A stretch of 64,000 nucleotides of DNA, from assembly GCA_900318815.1 (NCBI GenBank), contig ONMA01000011.1:1-64000 (forward strand), given 5' to 3'. Positions 31,652 to 41,794 of the stretch are shown here, piece after piece (the stretch's first letter is position 1; the number at the start of each line of letters is the position of its first letter). Below the pieces are notes generated by a model. The model did no database searches, was not told the DNA's origin, and saw only the letters and a list, made by a program, of their open reading frames with translations. The stretch comes from an uncultured Prevotellaceae bacterium. Lineage in GTDB: Bacteria > Bacteroidota > Bacteroidia > Bacteroidales > Bacteroidaceae. The translations under genes were made by a program, and so were the position numbers.

Positions 31652-34600
31652 ATGAGTAGAAAATTGACATTTTTCTTGTTAGGAGCATTAGCAGCCATTC
31701 TGTTTGCTGTTCCTACAAACGCACTCGAGGTGAACGACTTTGTTCGCAAGGCCGTGCCACATCGCGTGATGAAAGGTCAGGTCAAGAAGTTTGACAAGCA
31801 GCACAGCGTGCGCAAAGTCGCCCAGATGCAGGCTGCCAAGCTGAATGTCGGCCAGATTACCGCCAAGCAGCGCAAGCTGATGGAGAAGTCGATGGAGAAC
31901 AACTTCTTCAGCCGCAGCAAGTCGGCCCGTCACCGCCTGCCCGAAGCAATGGGCAAGAAGCAGGCCGAGGGTAAGTTTGTGTCGAAGCTGAACAGTTCCC
32001 GTACTGTGGAGCGCGTGGCCGTGAACCATGAGGCCAAGAGAGTGGCCAAGGCTCCGCGAAAGAACATTGAGGAGCTGGAGGTGGAGACCGACGAGAACGG
32101 CATCATCACCAGTGTGACCGGTGCCGAGCCCAAGTACTTCAAGCGTTCGGGTATAGCTTATTACCCCTACAACCAGGCTCTCTACTCTGCCGATCAGAAT
32201 GGCTGTGCGGAGTTGATGTTCTCGCCCGACGGCACAGAGGTCTACATCAAGGATATCATCAGCCTCTACCAGGCAGGTACATGGGTGAAAGGTACCATTG
32301 AGGGCAACACTATCACCGTGGCTACTGGCCAGCCTTTGTTATTTAATAACAGATATAAAACCACAGTCAGTCTCCACTGGTGCAGCTATGTGGAAGGAGT
32401 TGGCTTCAACAAAGAGGCTACCGAGTCCATTACCTTCACCGTTGATGACGATGTGATTACGCTGGAGGGTTCCAATGAGAATCTCTTCATTGGTGTTTTC
32501 TGGGACGATGATAACCAGTTTGTTGGCTATGGCGACAGCGAGACCGTATGGACGTATGATGCCACCTATATACCTCCTGTTGTGCTGCCCGACGGCGTTA
32601 CTCCCGAGACATGGTTCATCAGCGGTAAATACGTAGATGATGATTTGAATGAGGTTCCGTTTGCAAGAACTGGCCAGGTGGCCATCAGCGGCAACGACAT
32701 CTATGTGAACGGTATTTCCGAGTATATGCCCAGTGCCTGGATCAAGGGTACTATCAGTGGCAACACGGCTACCTTCGCCAAGATGCAGTACTTAGGCATA
32801 CTGAGCACCCAGAGTGCCAACTACGACCTCTATATGACGAGTGGCGATGAGGATGGCAATATTCTGGACATCGTGATGACCTACGATGCCGAGACGAAGA
32901 CCCTGACCAGCACTGGTGATATTCTGGTTAGCGTTTCCAATGAGGAAATCCTCTTTGCCGAGTGGTACACCACGATGGTCATCACCAAGGATGCTTCGGC
33001 CTTGGCCGTCGACTTCCCCTTCATGGCCGACCTGCTGAACGACGAGGCTGCCATGGACAACTTCATGATCATCGACAATAATACCGATGCATATACCTGG
33101 ATGTGGAGTAATGATAATGGTGCCTACTGTAATTATAGCAGAAGCAACAGTGCCGACGACTATCTGGCAGTGCCCATCAAGCTGGAGGCAGGCAAGAACT
33201 ATGCCGCGAGCGTGCTGGCTCGTTGCTTCTCGGAAGACTTTCCCGAGCGCTTCGAGGTGGTGATGGGCAAGGAATTCAGTGCTGAGTCGATGAACACCGT
33301 CATCATCGGTCCCACCGACGTGGTGTCGGAGGATGCCGAGGAGTTCACGTGTCAGTTCTCTGTTGCCGAAGACGGCGTTTACTTCGTGGCTGTCCACGCC
33401 ATCAGCGATGCCGACCAGTATTATCTTTGCATCGACCAGTTCAGCATCCAGAAGGGTCTGGACAACGAGTCTCCCGCATTCCCCACACTGGCTGTTGAGC
33501 CTGGTGCCGAGGGCGCCCTGACGGCTGCCGTCACCATTACGGCTCCTGCCACCAGCATCGACGGCAATGCACTGCCCGCTGCCAACCTGAGCAAGATTGA
33601 ACTGCTGCGCGACGGCGAGGTGATTGCCACGCTGAACCCCGCTCCCGGCGAGACGGTGAACTATGCCGACGAGAACATGGAGTCAGGCTTCCACACCTAT
33701 CAGGCCATTCCTTACGATGCCGTGGGCGAGCCGGGCATGAAGTCGGAGAAAGTGATTGTCTATGTGGGTATAGACGAGCCTATGGCTCCTGAGAACCTCC
33801 TCCTCACCGAGCAGGCTGGCGGCACCTCCCTGCTGTTCAGCTGGGACAAGGTGGGCAACGTGGGCAAGAATGGCGGCTATGTCAATCCTGCAGAGGTAAG
33901 CTACAGCATCTACGACGTTGAAATGAATGAATACTTTGGTATGATGTTCCCCTCGCTGGCCGATGAGCCTATTGCCACTGGGGTCGACATTGATCACTAC
34001 ATACTCGACATCAACGCCGATGAGGGTGAGCAGGAATATATGTACAAGGCCGTGATGACCACCAACGAGGCTTCTGAAGAGGGCGAAGGCGAATACGGCA
34101 TGGCCTCCATACTCGTGGGCCGTCCCTACGCGCTTCCCGTCATCGAGGGCTTCGAGGGTGAGACACTACACTACTTGTGGGATAGCAATATAGGCTTAGG
34201 TCTCTCTACCGAGGCTTCCGACGGCGACGGCGTGGCCCTGAAGCTCTTTGCCGAGAAGGCAGGTTATGGCTATCTCTTATCTGGTAAGCTGGGTCTGAAG
34301 AATGCCGTCAACCCGACGCTGCTGTTCGACGTGAAGAGCGGTTCCAACAACAAGGTGCTTGTGCTGGGTAGCGTTGATGGTGCCGAACCGGAGAAGATAA
34401 CCGATGCCACCGTGAGCGAGCAGTACACCACCGTGCAGGTGCCCCTGAAGAGCATCAGCGGCGGTCGTTATGCCCAGGTGGTCATTGCAAGCGAGTTCGT
34501 CGTTCCTTCGGTGAAGGAATATGGTGACACACTTGTCATCGACAACATCCGCTTCGTCGACTTCTTAGAGTACGACCTGACTGCCAGCGTGCAGGCTAAG

Positions 34601-35890
34601 AAGAGCATCACGGCCGGCGAGACTGCTCCTGTCACGATGACCGTGAAGAACACGGGCGAGAAGGATGCCCTTGGATTCACCGTGAAGGTGACGGCAGGCG
34701 ACACTGAGCTGCTCAACAAGACCGTGAACTTGGCTCTGGGCTCATACGAGGAAGTCGAGTTTGCTACCGAATATCCCACCACCATCTTCACCGAGCCTGG
34801 CGACGTGACGGTGAAGGCCGAGGTCATCTTCGACCAGGATCTTGATCAGGCTGACAACGTGGCCGAGACCGTCATCATCGTGAAGGCCCTGACGTCTGCT
34901 GCTCCTGAGGACGTGGCAGCTACCGCCGAAGGCTCTACCGTGACCATCTCGTGGTCGGCTCCTTCCGAAGATGTGACTGTGGAGGAGGGCTTCGACGATG
35001 CCAATGTCTTCGAGGAGTTCAGCGTGGGTAAAGTCAGTGCCGAGCAGCCCGTTGGCAAGGTGGGCGACTGGACGCTCTACGACGGAAACAGTGGTGCTGT
35101 CTATGGCTTTAGCGGCATGGATATCCCCAACTTGGGTAATCCTTCGGCCTGGATTGTCTTCAATCCGTCGTCGCCGGTGCTCTCTAAGGATCTGAGCGAG
35201 CAGTTTGCTCCTGCCAGCGGCACCCAGTTCATGGCCTCGTTCTGCACGGCAGAGCCCGAGGGCAATATCGACGATACCGACCACTGGCTCATTTCGCCCG
35301 AGCTGCCTGGCTTGGCTCAGACCATCAGCTTCAAGGTGCGCGAGCTTACCGACAGCTACGGCCCCGAGACCTACGAGGTACTCTGCTCTGCCACGGGCAC
35401 GGATGCTGAGGACTTCCAGCTCGTAGAGGGCAAGATGGCCGCCTCTACCGAATGGGAAGAGGTGTCGTTCGACCTGCCTGCCGGAGCCAAGTACTTTGCT
35501 ATCCGTCACACCTCCAACGATGTCTTCGCCCTGTTCGTCGACGACGTGAAGTTCGTGCAGGGTGCCGGCGAGGTGCTGAGCTATAATGTCTACGTCAACG
35601 AGGAGTTCCTGAAGAACGTCGAGGGTACGTCGACCACCGTCAGCGACCTGGCCGATGGTGAGTACACCATCAGCGTGAGCGCTGTCTATGCTGGCGGCAA
35701 GCAGTCGGCTCCTGTCACCGTCAGCGTCAAGATTGGCGGCGAGGATGCCATTGAGCAGCTCATGGCCACTGGCAAGCCCGTGAACATCTACACGGTCGAC
35801 GGCAAGCTCGTGCGCCAGAACGTTACCTCCGTCGAGGGCCTGAAGGCTGGCATCTACGTAGTAGATGGCAAGAAGGCTACGGTGAAGTAA
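31652..35890 (+). CDS. Large secreted protein (1412 aa) with Ig/choice-of-anchor domains
   Basis: Signal peptide MSRKLTFFLLGALAAILFAV to about residue 25. Residues 25-150 are a basic, lysine-rich region. Repeated beta-rich domains of unrecognised type follow ('WVKGTIEGNTITVATGQPL', 'WIKGTISGNTATFAKMQYL' is an internal duplication). Next come an FN3-like module near 710-820, a CARDB-like segment near 970-1075 ('VKNTGEKDALGFTVKVT'), and a choice-of-anchor J-like domain near 1100-1310 ('LISPELPGLAQTISFKVRE... LFVDDVKFV'). The C-terminal tail is 'VNIYTVDGKLVRQ... GIYVVDGKKATVK'. No catalytic motif is evident. Probably a surface protein. Confidence 0.8.
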   Translation: MSRKLTFFLLGALAAILFAVPTNALEVNDFVRKAVPHRVMKGQVKKFDKQHSVRKVAQMQAAKLNVGQITAKQRKLMEKSMENNFFSRSKSARHRLPEAMGKKQAEGKFVSKLNSSRTVERVAVNHEAKRVAKAPRKNIEELEVETDENGIITSVTGAEPKYFKRSGIAYYPYNQALYSADQNGCAELMFSPDGTEVYIKDIISLYQAGTWVKGTIEGNTITVATGQPLLFNNRYKTTVSLHWCSYVEGVGFNKEATESITFTVDDDVITLEGSNENLFIGVFWDDDNQFVGYGDSETVWTYDATYIPPVVLPDGVTPETWFISGKYVDDDLNEVPFARTGQVAISGNDIYVNGISEYMPSAWIKGTISGNTATFAKMQYLGILSTQSANYDLYMTSGDEDGNILDIVMTYDAETKTLTSTGDILVSVSNEEILFAEWYTTMVITKDASALAVDFPFMADLLNDEAAMDNFMIIDNNTDAYTWMWSNDNGAYCNYSRSNSADDYLAVPIKLEAGKNYAASVLARCFSEDFPERFEVVMGKEFSAESMNTVIIGPTDVVSEDAEEFTCQFSVAEDGVYFVAVHAISDADQYYLCIDQFSIQKGLDNESPAFPTLAVEPGAEGALTAAVTITAPATSIDGNALPAANLSKIELLRDGEVIATLNPAPGETVNYADENMESGFHTYQAIPYDAVGEPGMKSEKVIVYVGIDEPMAPENLLLTEQAGGTSLLFSWDKVGNVGKNGGYVNPAEVSYSIYDVEMNEYFGMMFPSLADEPIATGVDIDHYILDINADEGEQEYMYKAVMTTNEASEEGEGEYGMASILVGRPYALPVIEGFEGETLHYLWDSNIGLGLSTEASDGDGVALKLFAEKAGYGYLLSGKLGLKNAVNPTLLFDVKSGSNNKVLVLGSVDGAEPEKITDATVSEQYTTVQVPLKSISGGRYAQVVIASEFVVPSVKEYGDTLVIDNIRFVDFLEYDLTASVQAKKSITAGETAPVTMTVKNTGEKDALGFTVKVTAGDTELLNKTVNLALGSYEEVEFATEYPTTIFTEPGDVTVKAEVIFDQDLDQADNVAETVIIVKALTSAAPEDVAATAEGSTVTISWSAPSEDVTVEEGFDDANVFEEFSVGKVSAEQPVGKVGDWTLYDGNSGAVYGFSGMDIPNLGNPSAWIVFNPSSPVLSKDLSEQFAPASGTQFMASFCTAEPEGNIDDTDHWLISPELPGLAQTISFKVRELTDSYGPETYEVLCSATGTDAEDFQLVEGKMAASTEWEEVSFDLPAGAKYFAIRHTSNDVFALFVDDVKFVQGAGEVLSYNVYVNEEFLKNVEGTSTTVSDLADGEYTISVSAVYAGGKQSAPVTVSVKIGGEDAIEQLMATGKPVNIYTVDGKLVRQNVTSVEGLKAGIYVVDGKKATVK

Positions 35891-36004
35891 ACATAGTAAT
35901 TTCATTCTTTTCATGTTCAGGGAGGGTGCAGTGCCGCGAGGGCTGCATCCTCTTTTTCGTCTAAAAAATTCGTTGTGCATCTTGGTTGTGTGGTGCTTTT
36001 TTCG

Positions 36005-36012
36005 TATATTTG
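36005..36012 (+). promoter_or_regulatory. Promoter -7 element of speA
   Basis: TATATTTG, with a TTG-containing stretch about 20 bases upstream. It starts a leader that contains repeat copy 3. Confidence 0.5.
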
Positions 36013-36029
36013 CACGCGAATAGGGCATG

Positions 36030-36106
36030 AGGATAGACTCTTCGCGGAAAATTGGGCGTGCAAACTATTCTCGCACCCCCGTACCTCCGTACCCCCGTAC
36101 CCCCGA
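36030..36106 (+). repeat. CGTACC-family 5' leader repeat, copy 3
   Basis: GAGGATAGACTCTTCGCGG, GGGCGTGCAAACTATTCTCG, then CGTACC-type units. It is followed by TTAATTTTTAACGAATA, shared with copies 4 and 5. It ends 33 bases before the speA ATG. Confidence 0.7.
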
Positions 36107-36139
36107 ATTAATTTTTAACGAATACTATATTATCGAAGG

Positions 36140-38032
36140 ATGAAGAAATGGACCATAGAAGACGCCCGCGAGCTATATAACATCAGTGGCTGGGGCACCA
36201 ACTATTTCGGTATCAACAACCAGGGCCACGTGTACGTGACCCCCTGCAAGGACCAGACGCAGATAGACCTGCGCGACGTGATGGACGAGCTGGCACTGCG
36301 CGACGTCACTGCTCCCGTGCTGCTGCGCTTTCCCGATATCCTGGACAACCGCATTGAGAAGACGTGGAGCTGCTTCAAGAAAGCCTCGGAAGAGTACGAC
36401 TACCGGGGCGAGAACTATGTGGTCTACCCCATCAAGGTGAATCAGATGCAGCCGGTGGTCGAGGAAATCATCTCGCACGGCAGGAAGTTCAACCTGGGCG
36501 TAGAGGCCGGGTCGAAGCCCGAGCTGCATGCCGTCATCGCCGTGCAGTGCCAGAGCGACTCCATCATCATCTGTAATGGCTACAAGGACCAGAGCTACAT
36601 TGAGCTGGCCCTGCTGGCACAGAAGATGGGCAAGCACATCTTCATAGTCGTGGAGAAGCTGAACGAGCTGGAGATTATTGCCCGCGAGGCGAAGAAGCTC
36701 GACGTGCGCCCCAACATCGGCATACGCATCAAGCTGGCTTCGAGCGGTGCCGGCAAGTGGGAGGAGAGCGGCGGCGACGCCTCAAAGTTCGGACTGACCA
36801 GTGCCGAGCTGCTCGAAGCCCTCGACATGCTCGACAAGAAGGGCATGCGCGACTGTCTGCGGCTCATCCACTTCCACATAGGCAGCCAGATTACCAAGAT
36901 ACGCCGCATACAGACGGCCCTGCGCGAGGCGTCGCAGTTCTATATCCAACTGCACAAGATGGGCTACAATGTCGACTTCGTTGACTGCGGCGGCGGACTG
37001 GGCGTCGACTACGACGGCACGCGCTCGCCTTCGAGTGAGAGTTCGGTAAACTACTCCATCCAGGAGTACGTCAACGACTGTATCTATACCTTCGTCGATG
37101 CGGCCAACCGCAACAACATTCCCCATCCTAACATCATCACCGAGAGCGGACGCTCATTAGCCGCCCACCACTCCGTGCTCGTCATCGACGTGCTGGAAAC
37201 GGCCTCGCTGCCCGAGATGCCCGAGGAGTTCGAGCCCGACGAGAACTCGCACCAGCTGGTAAAGGACCTCTACGACATCTGGGACAACCTCTCGCCCCGC
37301 AACGTGCTCGAGGACTGGCACGATGCCGAGCAGATACGCGAGGAGGTGCTGGACCTGTTTGCCCACGGTATCGTGGACCTGAAGACGCGCGCCGAGATCG
37401 AGGCCATGTACTGGAGCGTGTGCCACGAGATTCACGCCTTGGCCAAGAACCTGAAGCACATCCCCGAGGAGTTGATGAACATCGACAAGCTGTTGGCCGA
37501 TAAGTACTTCTGCAACTTCTCGCTGTTCCAGAGTCTGCCCGACTCCTGGGCCATCGACCAGATGTTCCCCATCATGCCCATACAGCGCCTCGACGAGCGT
37601 CCTACGCGCAACGCCACCCTGCAGGACATCACCTGCGACAGCGACGGCAAGATAGCCAACTTCGTGACCAACCGCCACAACAGTCACTCGCTGCCGGTGC
37701 ATACCCTGCGCAAGAACGAGGACTACTACCTCGGCGTGTTCCTCGTGGGAGCCTATCAGGAAATCCTGGGCGACATGCACAACCTCTTCGGCGACACCAC
37801 GGCCGTACACATCACCGTGAAGGACGGCCAGTATCACATTGACCAGATCTTCGACGGAGAGACGGTGGAGGAGGTGCTGGAGTACGTGCAGTACAACCCG
37901 AAGAAGCTGGTGCGCCAGCTCGAGATCTGGGTAGCCAAGAGCGTCAAGGAGGAGAAGATTACCCTTGAGGAGGGCAAGGAGTTCCTCAGCAACTACCGTT
38001 CCGGCCTCTACGGCTACACCTATCTGGAATAG
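36140..38032 (+). CDS. speA: Biosynthetic arginine decarboxylase
   Basis: A 630-aa PLP enzyme, MKKWTIEDARELYNISGWGT. The PLP lysine is Lys99 in 'YPIKVNQMQPVV'. Fold III barrel motifs ('LIHFHIGSQI', 'VDCGGGLGVDYDG', 'ITESGRSLAAHHSVL') and the C-terminal beta domain are complete. The family converts arginine to agmatine for polyamine synthesis, in the cytoplasm. No speB or agmatine deiminase is adjacent. Its leader carries a CGTACC repeat. Length and motifs are normal for the family. Confidence 0.96.
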   Translation: MKKWTIEDARELYNISGWGTNYFGINNQGHVYVTPCKDQTQIDLRDVMDELALRDVTAPVLLRFPDILDNRIEKTWSCFKKASEEYDYRGENYVVYPIKVNQMQPVVEEIISHGRKFNLGVEAGSKPELHAVIAVQCQSDSIIICNGYKDQSYIELALLAQKMGKHIFIVVEKLNELEIIAREAKKLDVRPNIGIRIKLASSGAGKWEESGGDASKFGLTSAELLEALDMLDKKGMRDCLRLIHFHIGSQITKIRRIQTALREASQFYIQLHKMGYNVDFVDCGGGLGVDYDGTRSPSSESSVNYSIQEYVNDCIYTFVDAANRNNIPHPNIITESGRSLAAHHSVLVIDVLETASLPEMPEEFEPDENSHQLVKDLYDIWDNLSPRNVLEDWHDAEQIREEVLDLFAHGIVDLKTRAEIEAMYWSVCHEIHALAKNLKHIPEELMNIDKLLADKYFCNFSLFQSLPDSWAIDQMFPIMPIQRLDERPTRNATLQDITCDSDGKIANFVTNRHNSHSLPVHTLRKNEDYYLGVFLVGAYQEILGDMHNLFGDTTAVHITVKDGQYHIDQIFDGETVEEVLEYVQYNPKKLVRQLEIWVAKSVKEEKITLEEGKEFLSNYRSGLYGYTYLE

Positions 38033-38100
38033 ATGTGCTACAGAAAACTCCTGAAGCAGGAGAACAAGCAATATTGAGAATTATTATAACTACGACCTAA

Positions 38101-41100
38101 ATGAAGATGAAAAGACTATGCGCTTGCATGGCGGCCGCGATGATGACCGCCATGATGTGGGCACAGGGCGTGAAGCCGCTGCCCACGCTGCATGTGGAAG
38201 GCCGGTGGCTGGTGGACAGCCACGGCAACCACGTAGTGCTACACGGCGTGATGGACACGCCTAACATGTATTTCAACGGCTGGCGATGGGGTTCGCCCTG
38301 GTCGGGCACGAACTACGACGCCAACGGCGTGTCGAAGTGCCTGGCTTACTTCGAGAAGCTCTTCACGGGCATGGAGAAGTCGAAGTGTACCATCTTCCGC
38401 CTGCACTTGGACCCCGCCTGGACCAACGACCCGAACAGCAGCTATGTCTATTCCGGCTCGGTAGGACAGGCTTCTGGCGTAGACGGTGAGGCCGACATCT
38501 CGAAGTTCAACCCCAACCGCCTGAAGACCTTCCTCAGCTCGCTCTACTGGCCACTCATCCAGAAGGCCATGAACCACGGCATGTATGTCGTGGTGCGCCC
38601 GCCGGGTGTGTGCCCTCACGACCTGAAGGTGGGCGACTACTACAACCAGTACCTGATGACGGTGTGGGACATCGTGACGCAGAACGCCAACATCAAGAAA
38701 TATGCCGGGCAGATTGGCATTGAGCTGGCCAACGAGCCGGTGAGCATCAAGAATGCCAATAACCAGGACGATGCGAAGGCTCTGCACGACTTCTTCCAGC
38801 CCGTGGTCGACAAGATTCGCAGTAACGGCTTCACCGGCGTGGTCTGGGTGCCCGGCACCGGCTGGCAGGCCAACTACACGAGCTATGTCTCCTGGCCCAT
38901 CGAGGGCTACAACATTGGCTATGCCGTACACGACTATCCCGGATGGTACGGCTGTAGCGACGCTACGCCCAATCCGCAGAACAAGATCAGGCAGTTTCAT
39001 GCCCAAGTGCCCGTGGTCGACACCAACCCCATCTTCATCAGTGAGGTGGACTGGAGTCCAGAGGATCCCAACGGCGAAGGCCACTACGACGAACACGGCA
39101 ACTGGGTGGTGCCCAACTTAGGCACCTGGGGCACCGGCAGCACGTCGAAGTATGGCAAGGCTTTCAAGGCCTGTCTCGACTACTACGGCAACATCTCCAT
39201 GACCCTGACCCATCCCCATGAGTTCTTCGACATTGACCAGCTGCTGAAGGACGGCTCCGTGGTGCCCGCCTTCAACGGCAACCCCGAGGCCTGCGGCAAG
39301 GCCTGCATGGACTGGTATGCCGAGTACTACAACGTGGACTGGGCTCACGCCGACTTCAAGAACCTGTCGATGAGCGACCAGGGCAACGGCACGTATAAGA
39401 ATCCTATTATCTATGCCGACTTCCCCGACCCCGACGTCATCCGCGTGGGCGACACCTATTACATGGTGAGCACCACGATGCACCACTTCCCCGGAGCCAC
39501 GATAGTGAAGTCGAAGGACCTGGTGAACTGGGAGTACTGCGCACAGCCGCTGGCCCAGCTCTCGTCGTCCGACCGCTATAGTCTGCTGAACGGACAGAAT
39601 GCCTACGGTGCCGGCATGTGGGCCTGCTCCATGAAGTATCACGACGGACTGTTCTACATCCTCATCAACGGCAACGATGCCGGCGGCTGGGTGCTCACCG
39701 CCTCCGACCCCGAGGGCAAGTGGGAGAAGCAGCAGCTCTCGCGCATCTACTACGACCCGGGCATGCTCTTCGACAACGGCAAGGTCTACGTGGCCTGCGG
39801 CATTGGCAACATCCAGGTGTGCGAGCTTGACATGAACTTCAACTTCATTCAGGAGAAGCGCGTCATCAGCGACAAGGACGGTCTGGAAGGCTGCCACTTC
39901 TACAAGATAGGCGACTACTATTACATCTATGCCACTTACGGCGGCTGGCCCTCGGGTCAGGCCGTATTCCGCTCGAAGAATGTCTTCGGCCCCTACGAGG
40001 AGAAGATGCTGGTGGAGAAGGTCATCAACGGCAAGCCCAACACCGTGCATCAGGGTGCTCTCTTCGACACCCCGTCGGGACAGTGGTGGACCATCATGCA
40101 GGAAGACCTCGGGGCCATGGGACGCATGCCCAACATGCAGCCCGTGAAGTGGGAGAGCGACTGGCCTGTCGTGGGCAACAATGGCGTGCCCTACACCACC
40201 TATAGCAAGCCGGATACTGGTCAGTCCTATCCGCGCACGGCCATGCCTACTAACGACAACTTCCGCACGTATCCCCTGGGCATGCAGTGGGAGTGGAACC
40301 ACAACCCCGACAATGGCGGCTGGACTCTCTTTGAGCGTCCGGGCTGGCTGCGACTGAAGACCACGGGTGCCGTGGACCATCTGCCGCAGGCCCGCAACAT
40401 GCTCACCCAGCGCATCTATGCCGTGCATGGCAAGGAGTCGGTGGCCTCGACGGGCACCGTCCGCCTCGACGTGTCGCAGCTGCAGGAGGGCGACCGTGCA
40501 GGCATCTGCGTGCTGCAGGACCCCTACGCCATGCTGGCCGTGGAGGTGAAGGACGGCAAGCGGCAGCTCATCTGGAAACAGGACATCGTGAGGGATGCCG
40601 GCGACTTTACGCCCGCCGAGCAGACCAAGGCCGTGGAGATTGGCGACATCATTTACCTGCGGGCCTCGATGACCAAGAGCTCCGACAAGGCACGCTTCTA
40701 CTACTCACTCGACAACAAGACCTTCACGGCCATAGGCGGCGAAACCAAGCTGAGCTTCAACCTCACCGTCTTCGTGGGTACACGCTTCGGCCTGTTCTGC
40801 TATGCCACCAAGGAGGGCAGTGAGGGCTATGCCGACTTCGACTGGTTCTCGACTGAGAGCAGCTTCGACGAGGAGATGTTCTATCCCGCTGATTTCGAGG
40901 GCTACAGCGAGGACATGCTCACTGCCGAGTCGCTGTCGCTGCCGGGTGTCTCGTCGGAGGTGATGGTGGGCAACAGCGGGCAGCTGCAGGTGGTGGCCAC
41001 CTATCGCGACGGCCACACGGAGAACGTTGCCGCCATGTCGCGCTATGAAACCGACTCCAACGGCGTGATTGAAATCAAGAACGGACGCATCATCGGACTG

Positions 41101-41772
41101 AAGGAAGGCACGGCCAATGTCAACGTGTACTACACCGATCCGATGGGCCACGAGCTGGAGACGTCGTTCAGCGTGCGCTCTACGTTCTTCCCCTTCGGCG
41201 CCCAGTACATCAATACCTCGCTCTTTGCACAGGGCACCTACAATGAGCAGACCCGCACCTTCAAACCCGGGCAGTGGGGCCAGATGGGATGGGTCTACGA
41301 AAGCGGTGCCGACATGTCGGCCTACAAGTTCTTGGTCATCAAGCTGAAGCAGGCCAGCAATGACTCCCACCTGAACATCTTCACCGAGAACAGCATCTGG
41401 AGTCCCTGCCACAGCACTTCCGCCTTCGGTTCGAGGAAGCAGATCGTGGTGAACCTCTCTACGGCCAAGTACACCAGCGACGGCAACAAGAAGGGCCAGG
41501 CACTCGAAACGAATAATATACACATCGTGGCCTTCTGGGGCAACGGCAACCAGAGCATCGTGGTGGAGGACATGTACCTGACCAACAACAGCGACTTCAC
41601 GCCCGAGAATCCCTCGGCCATCGATGCCGTGACGATGCAGAGTGCCGGTAGCGTCAGTGTCTATACGCTCTCGGGGCAGCTCGTGCGCCGCAACATGCAG
41701 CGCGGCAAAGCCGTTCAGGGCCTGCCTGCCGGCATCTATGTCGTGGACGGCGAGAAAGTGATTGTGCGTTAA
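38101..41772 (+). CDS. GH5-GH43 fusion glycosidase, secreted (1223 aa)
   Basis: A signal peptide (MKMKRLCACMAAAMMTAMMW) leads into a GH5 (cellulase-fold) barrel, about 25-420, with acid/base Glu212 (IELANEPVS) and nucleophile Glu315 (FISEVDWSPE). A GH43 domain follows from about 435 ('IIYADFPDPDVIRVGDTYYMVSTTMHHFPGA' split across Asp443/Asp445). Then comes a DUF1349-like beta-sandwich (about 740-920), a Big_2-like stretch near 955-1020 and a C-terminal carbohydrate-binding-like domain. The tail is 'VSVYTLSGQLVRR... GIYVVDGEKVIVR'. Two catalytic modules in one chain suggest joint attack on xylan or arabinoxylan, with GH43 acting as xylosidase or arabinofuranosidase. Substrates are inferred. 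The start is 68 bases after speA. Confidence 0.88.
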   Translation: MKMKRLCACMAAAMMTAMMWAQGVKPLPTLHVEGRWLVDSHGNHVVLHGVMDTPNMYFNGWRWGSPWSGTNYDANGVSKCLAYFEKLFTGMEKSKCTIFRLHLDPAWTNDPNSSYVYSGSVGQASGVDGEADISKFNPNRLKTFLSSLYWPLIQKAMNHGMYVVVRPPGVCPHDLKVGDYYNQYLMTVWDIVTQNANIKKYAGQIGIELANEPVSIKNANNQDDAKALHDFFQPVVDKIRSNGFTGVVWVPGTGWQANYTSYVSWPIEGYNIGYAVHDYPGWYGCSDATPNPQNKIRQFHAQVPVVDTNPIFISEVDWSPEDPNGEGHYDEHGNWVVPNLGTWGTGSTSKYGKAFKACLDYYGNISMTLTHPHEFFDIDQLLKDGSVVPAFNGNPEACGKACMDWYAEYYNVDWAHADFKNLSMSDQGNGTYKNPIIYADFPDPDVIRVGDTYYMVSTTMHHFPGATIVKSKDLVNWEYCAQPLAQLSSSDRYSLLNGQNAYGAGMWACSMKYHDGLFYILINGNDAGGWVLTASDPEGKWEKQQLSRIYYDPGMLFDNGKVYVACGIGNIQVCELDMNFNFIQEKRVISDKDGLEGCHFYKIGDYYYIYATYGGWPSGQAVFRSKNVFGPYEEKMLVEKVINGKPNTVHQGALFDTPSGQWWTIMQEDLGAMGRMPNMQPVKWESDWPVVGNNGVPYTTYSKPDTGQSYPRTAMPTNDNFRTYPLGMQWEWNHNPDNGGWTLFERPGWLRLKTTGAVDHLPQARNMLTQRIYAVHGKESVASTGTVRLDVSQLQEGDRAGICVLQDPYAMLAVEVKDGKRQLIWKQDIVRDAGDFTPAEQTKAVEIGDIIYLRASMTKSSDKARFYYSLDNKTFTAIGGETKLSFNLTVFVGTRFGLFCYATKEGSEGYADFDWFSTESSFDEEMFYPADFEGYSEDMLTAESLSLPGVSSEVMVGNSGQLQVVATYRDGHTENVAAMSRYETDSNGVIEIKNGRIIGLKEGTANVNVYYTDPMGHELETSFSVRSTFFPFGAQYINTSLFAQGTYNEQTRTFKPGQWGQMGWVYESGADMSAYKFLVIKLKQASNDSHLNIFTENSIWSPCHSTSAFGSRKQIVVNLSTAKYTSDGNKKGQALETNNIHIVAFWGNGNQSIVVEDMYLTNNSDFTPENPSAIDAVTMQSAGSVSVYTLSGQLVRRNMQRGKAVQGLPAGIYVVDGEKVIVR

Positions 41773-41794
41773 TAGCAACGAAAAAGCACATCCG

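Noticed and set aside
34742..36028. 428-aa minus-strand ORF
   Set aside because: Antisense to the 1412-aa secreted protein; repetitive His/Leu/Val composition, no start context.
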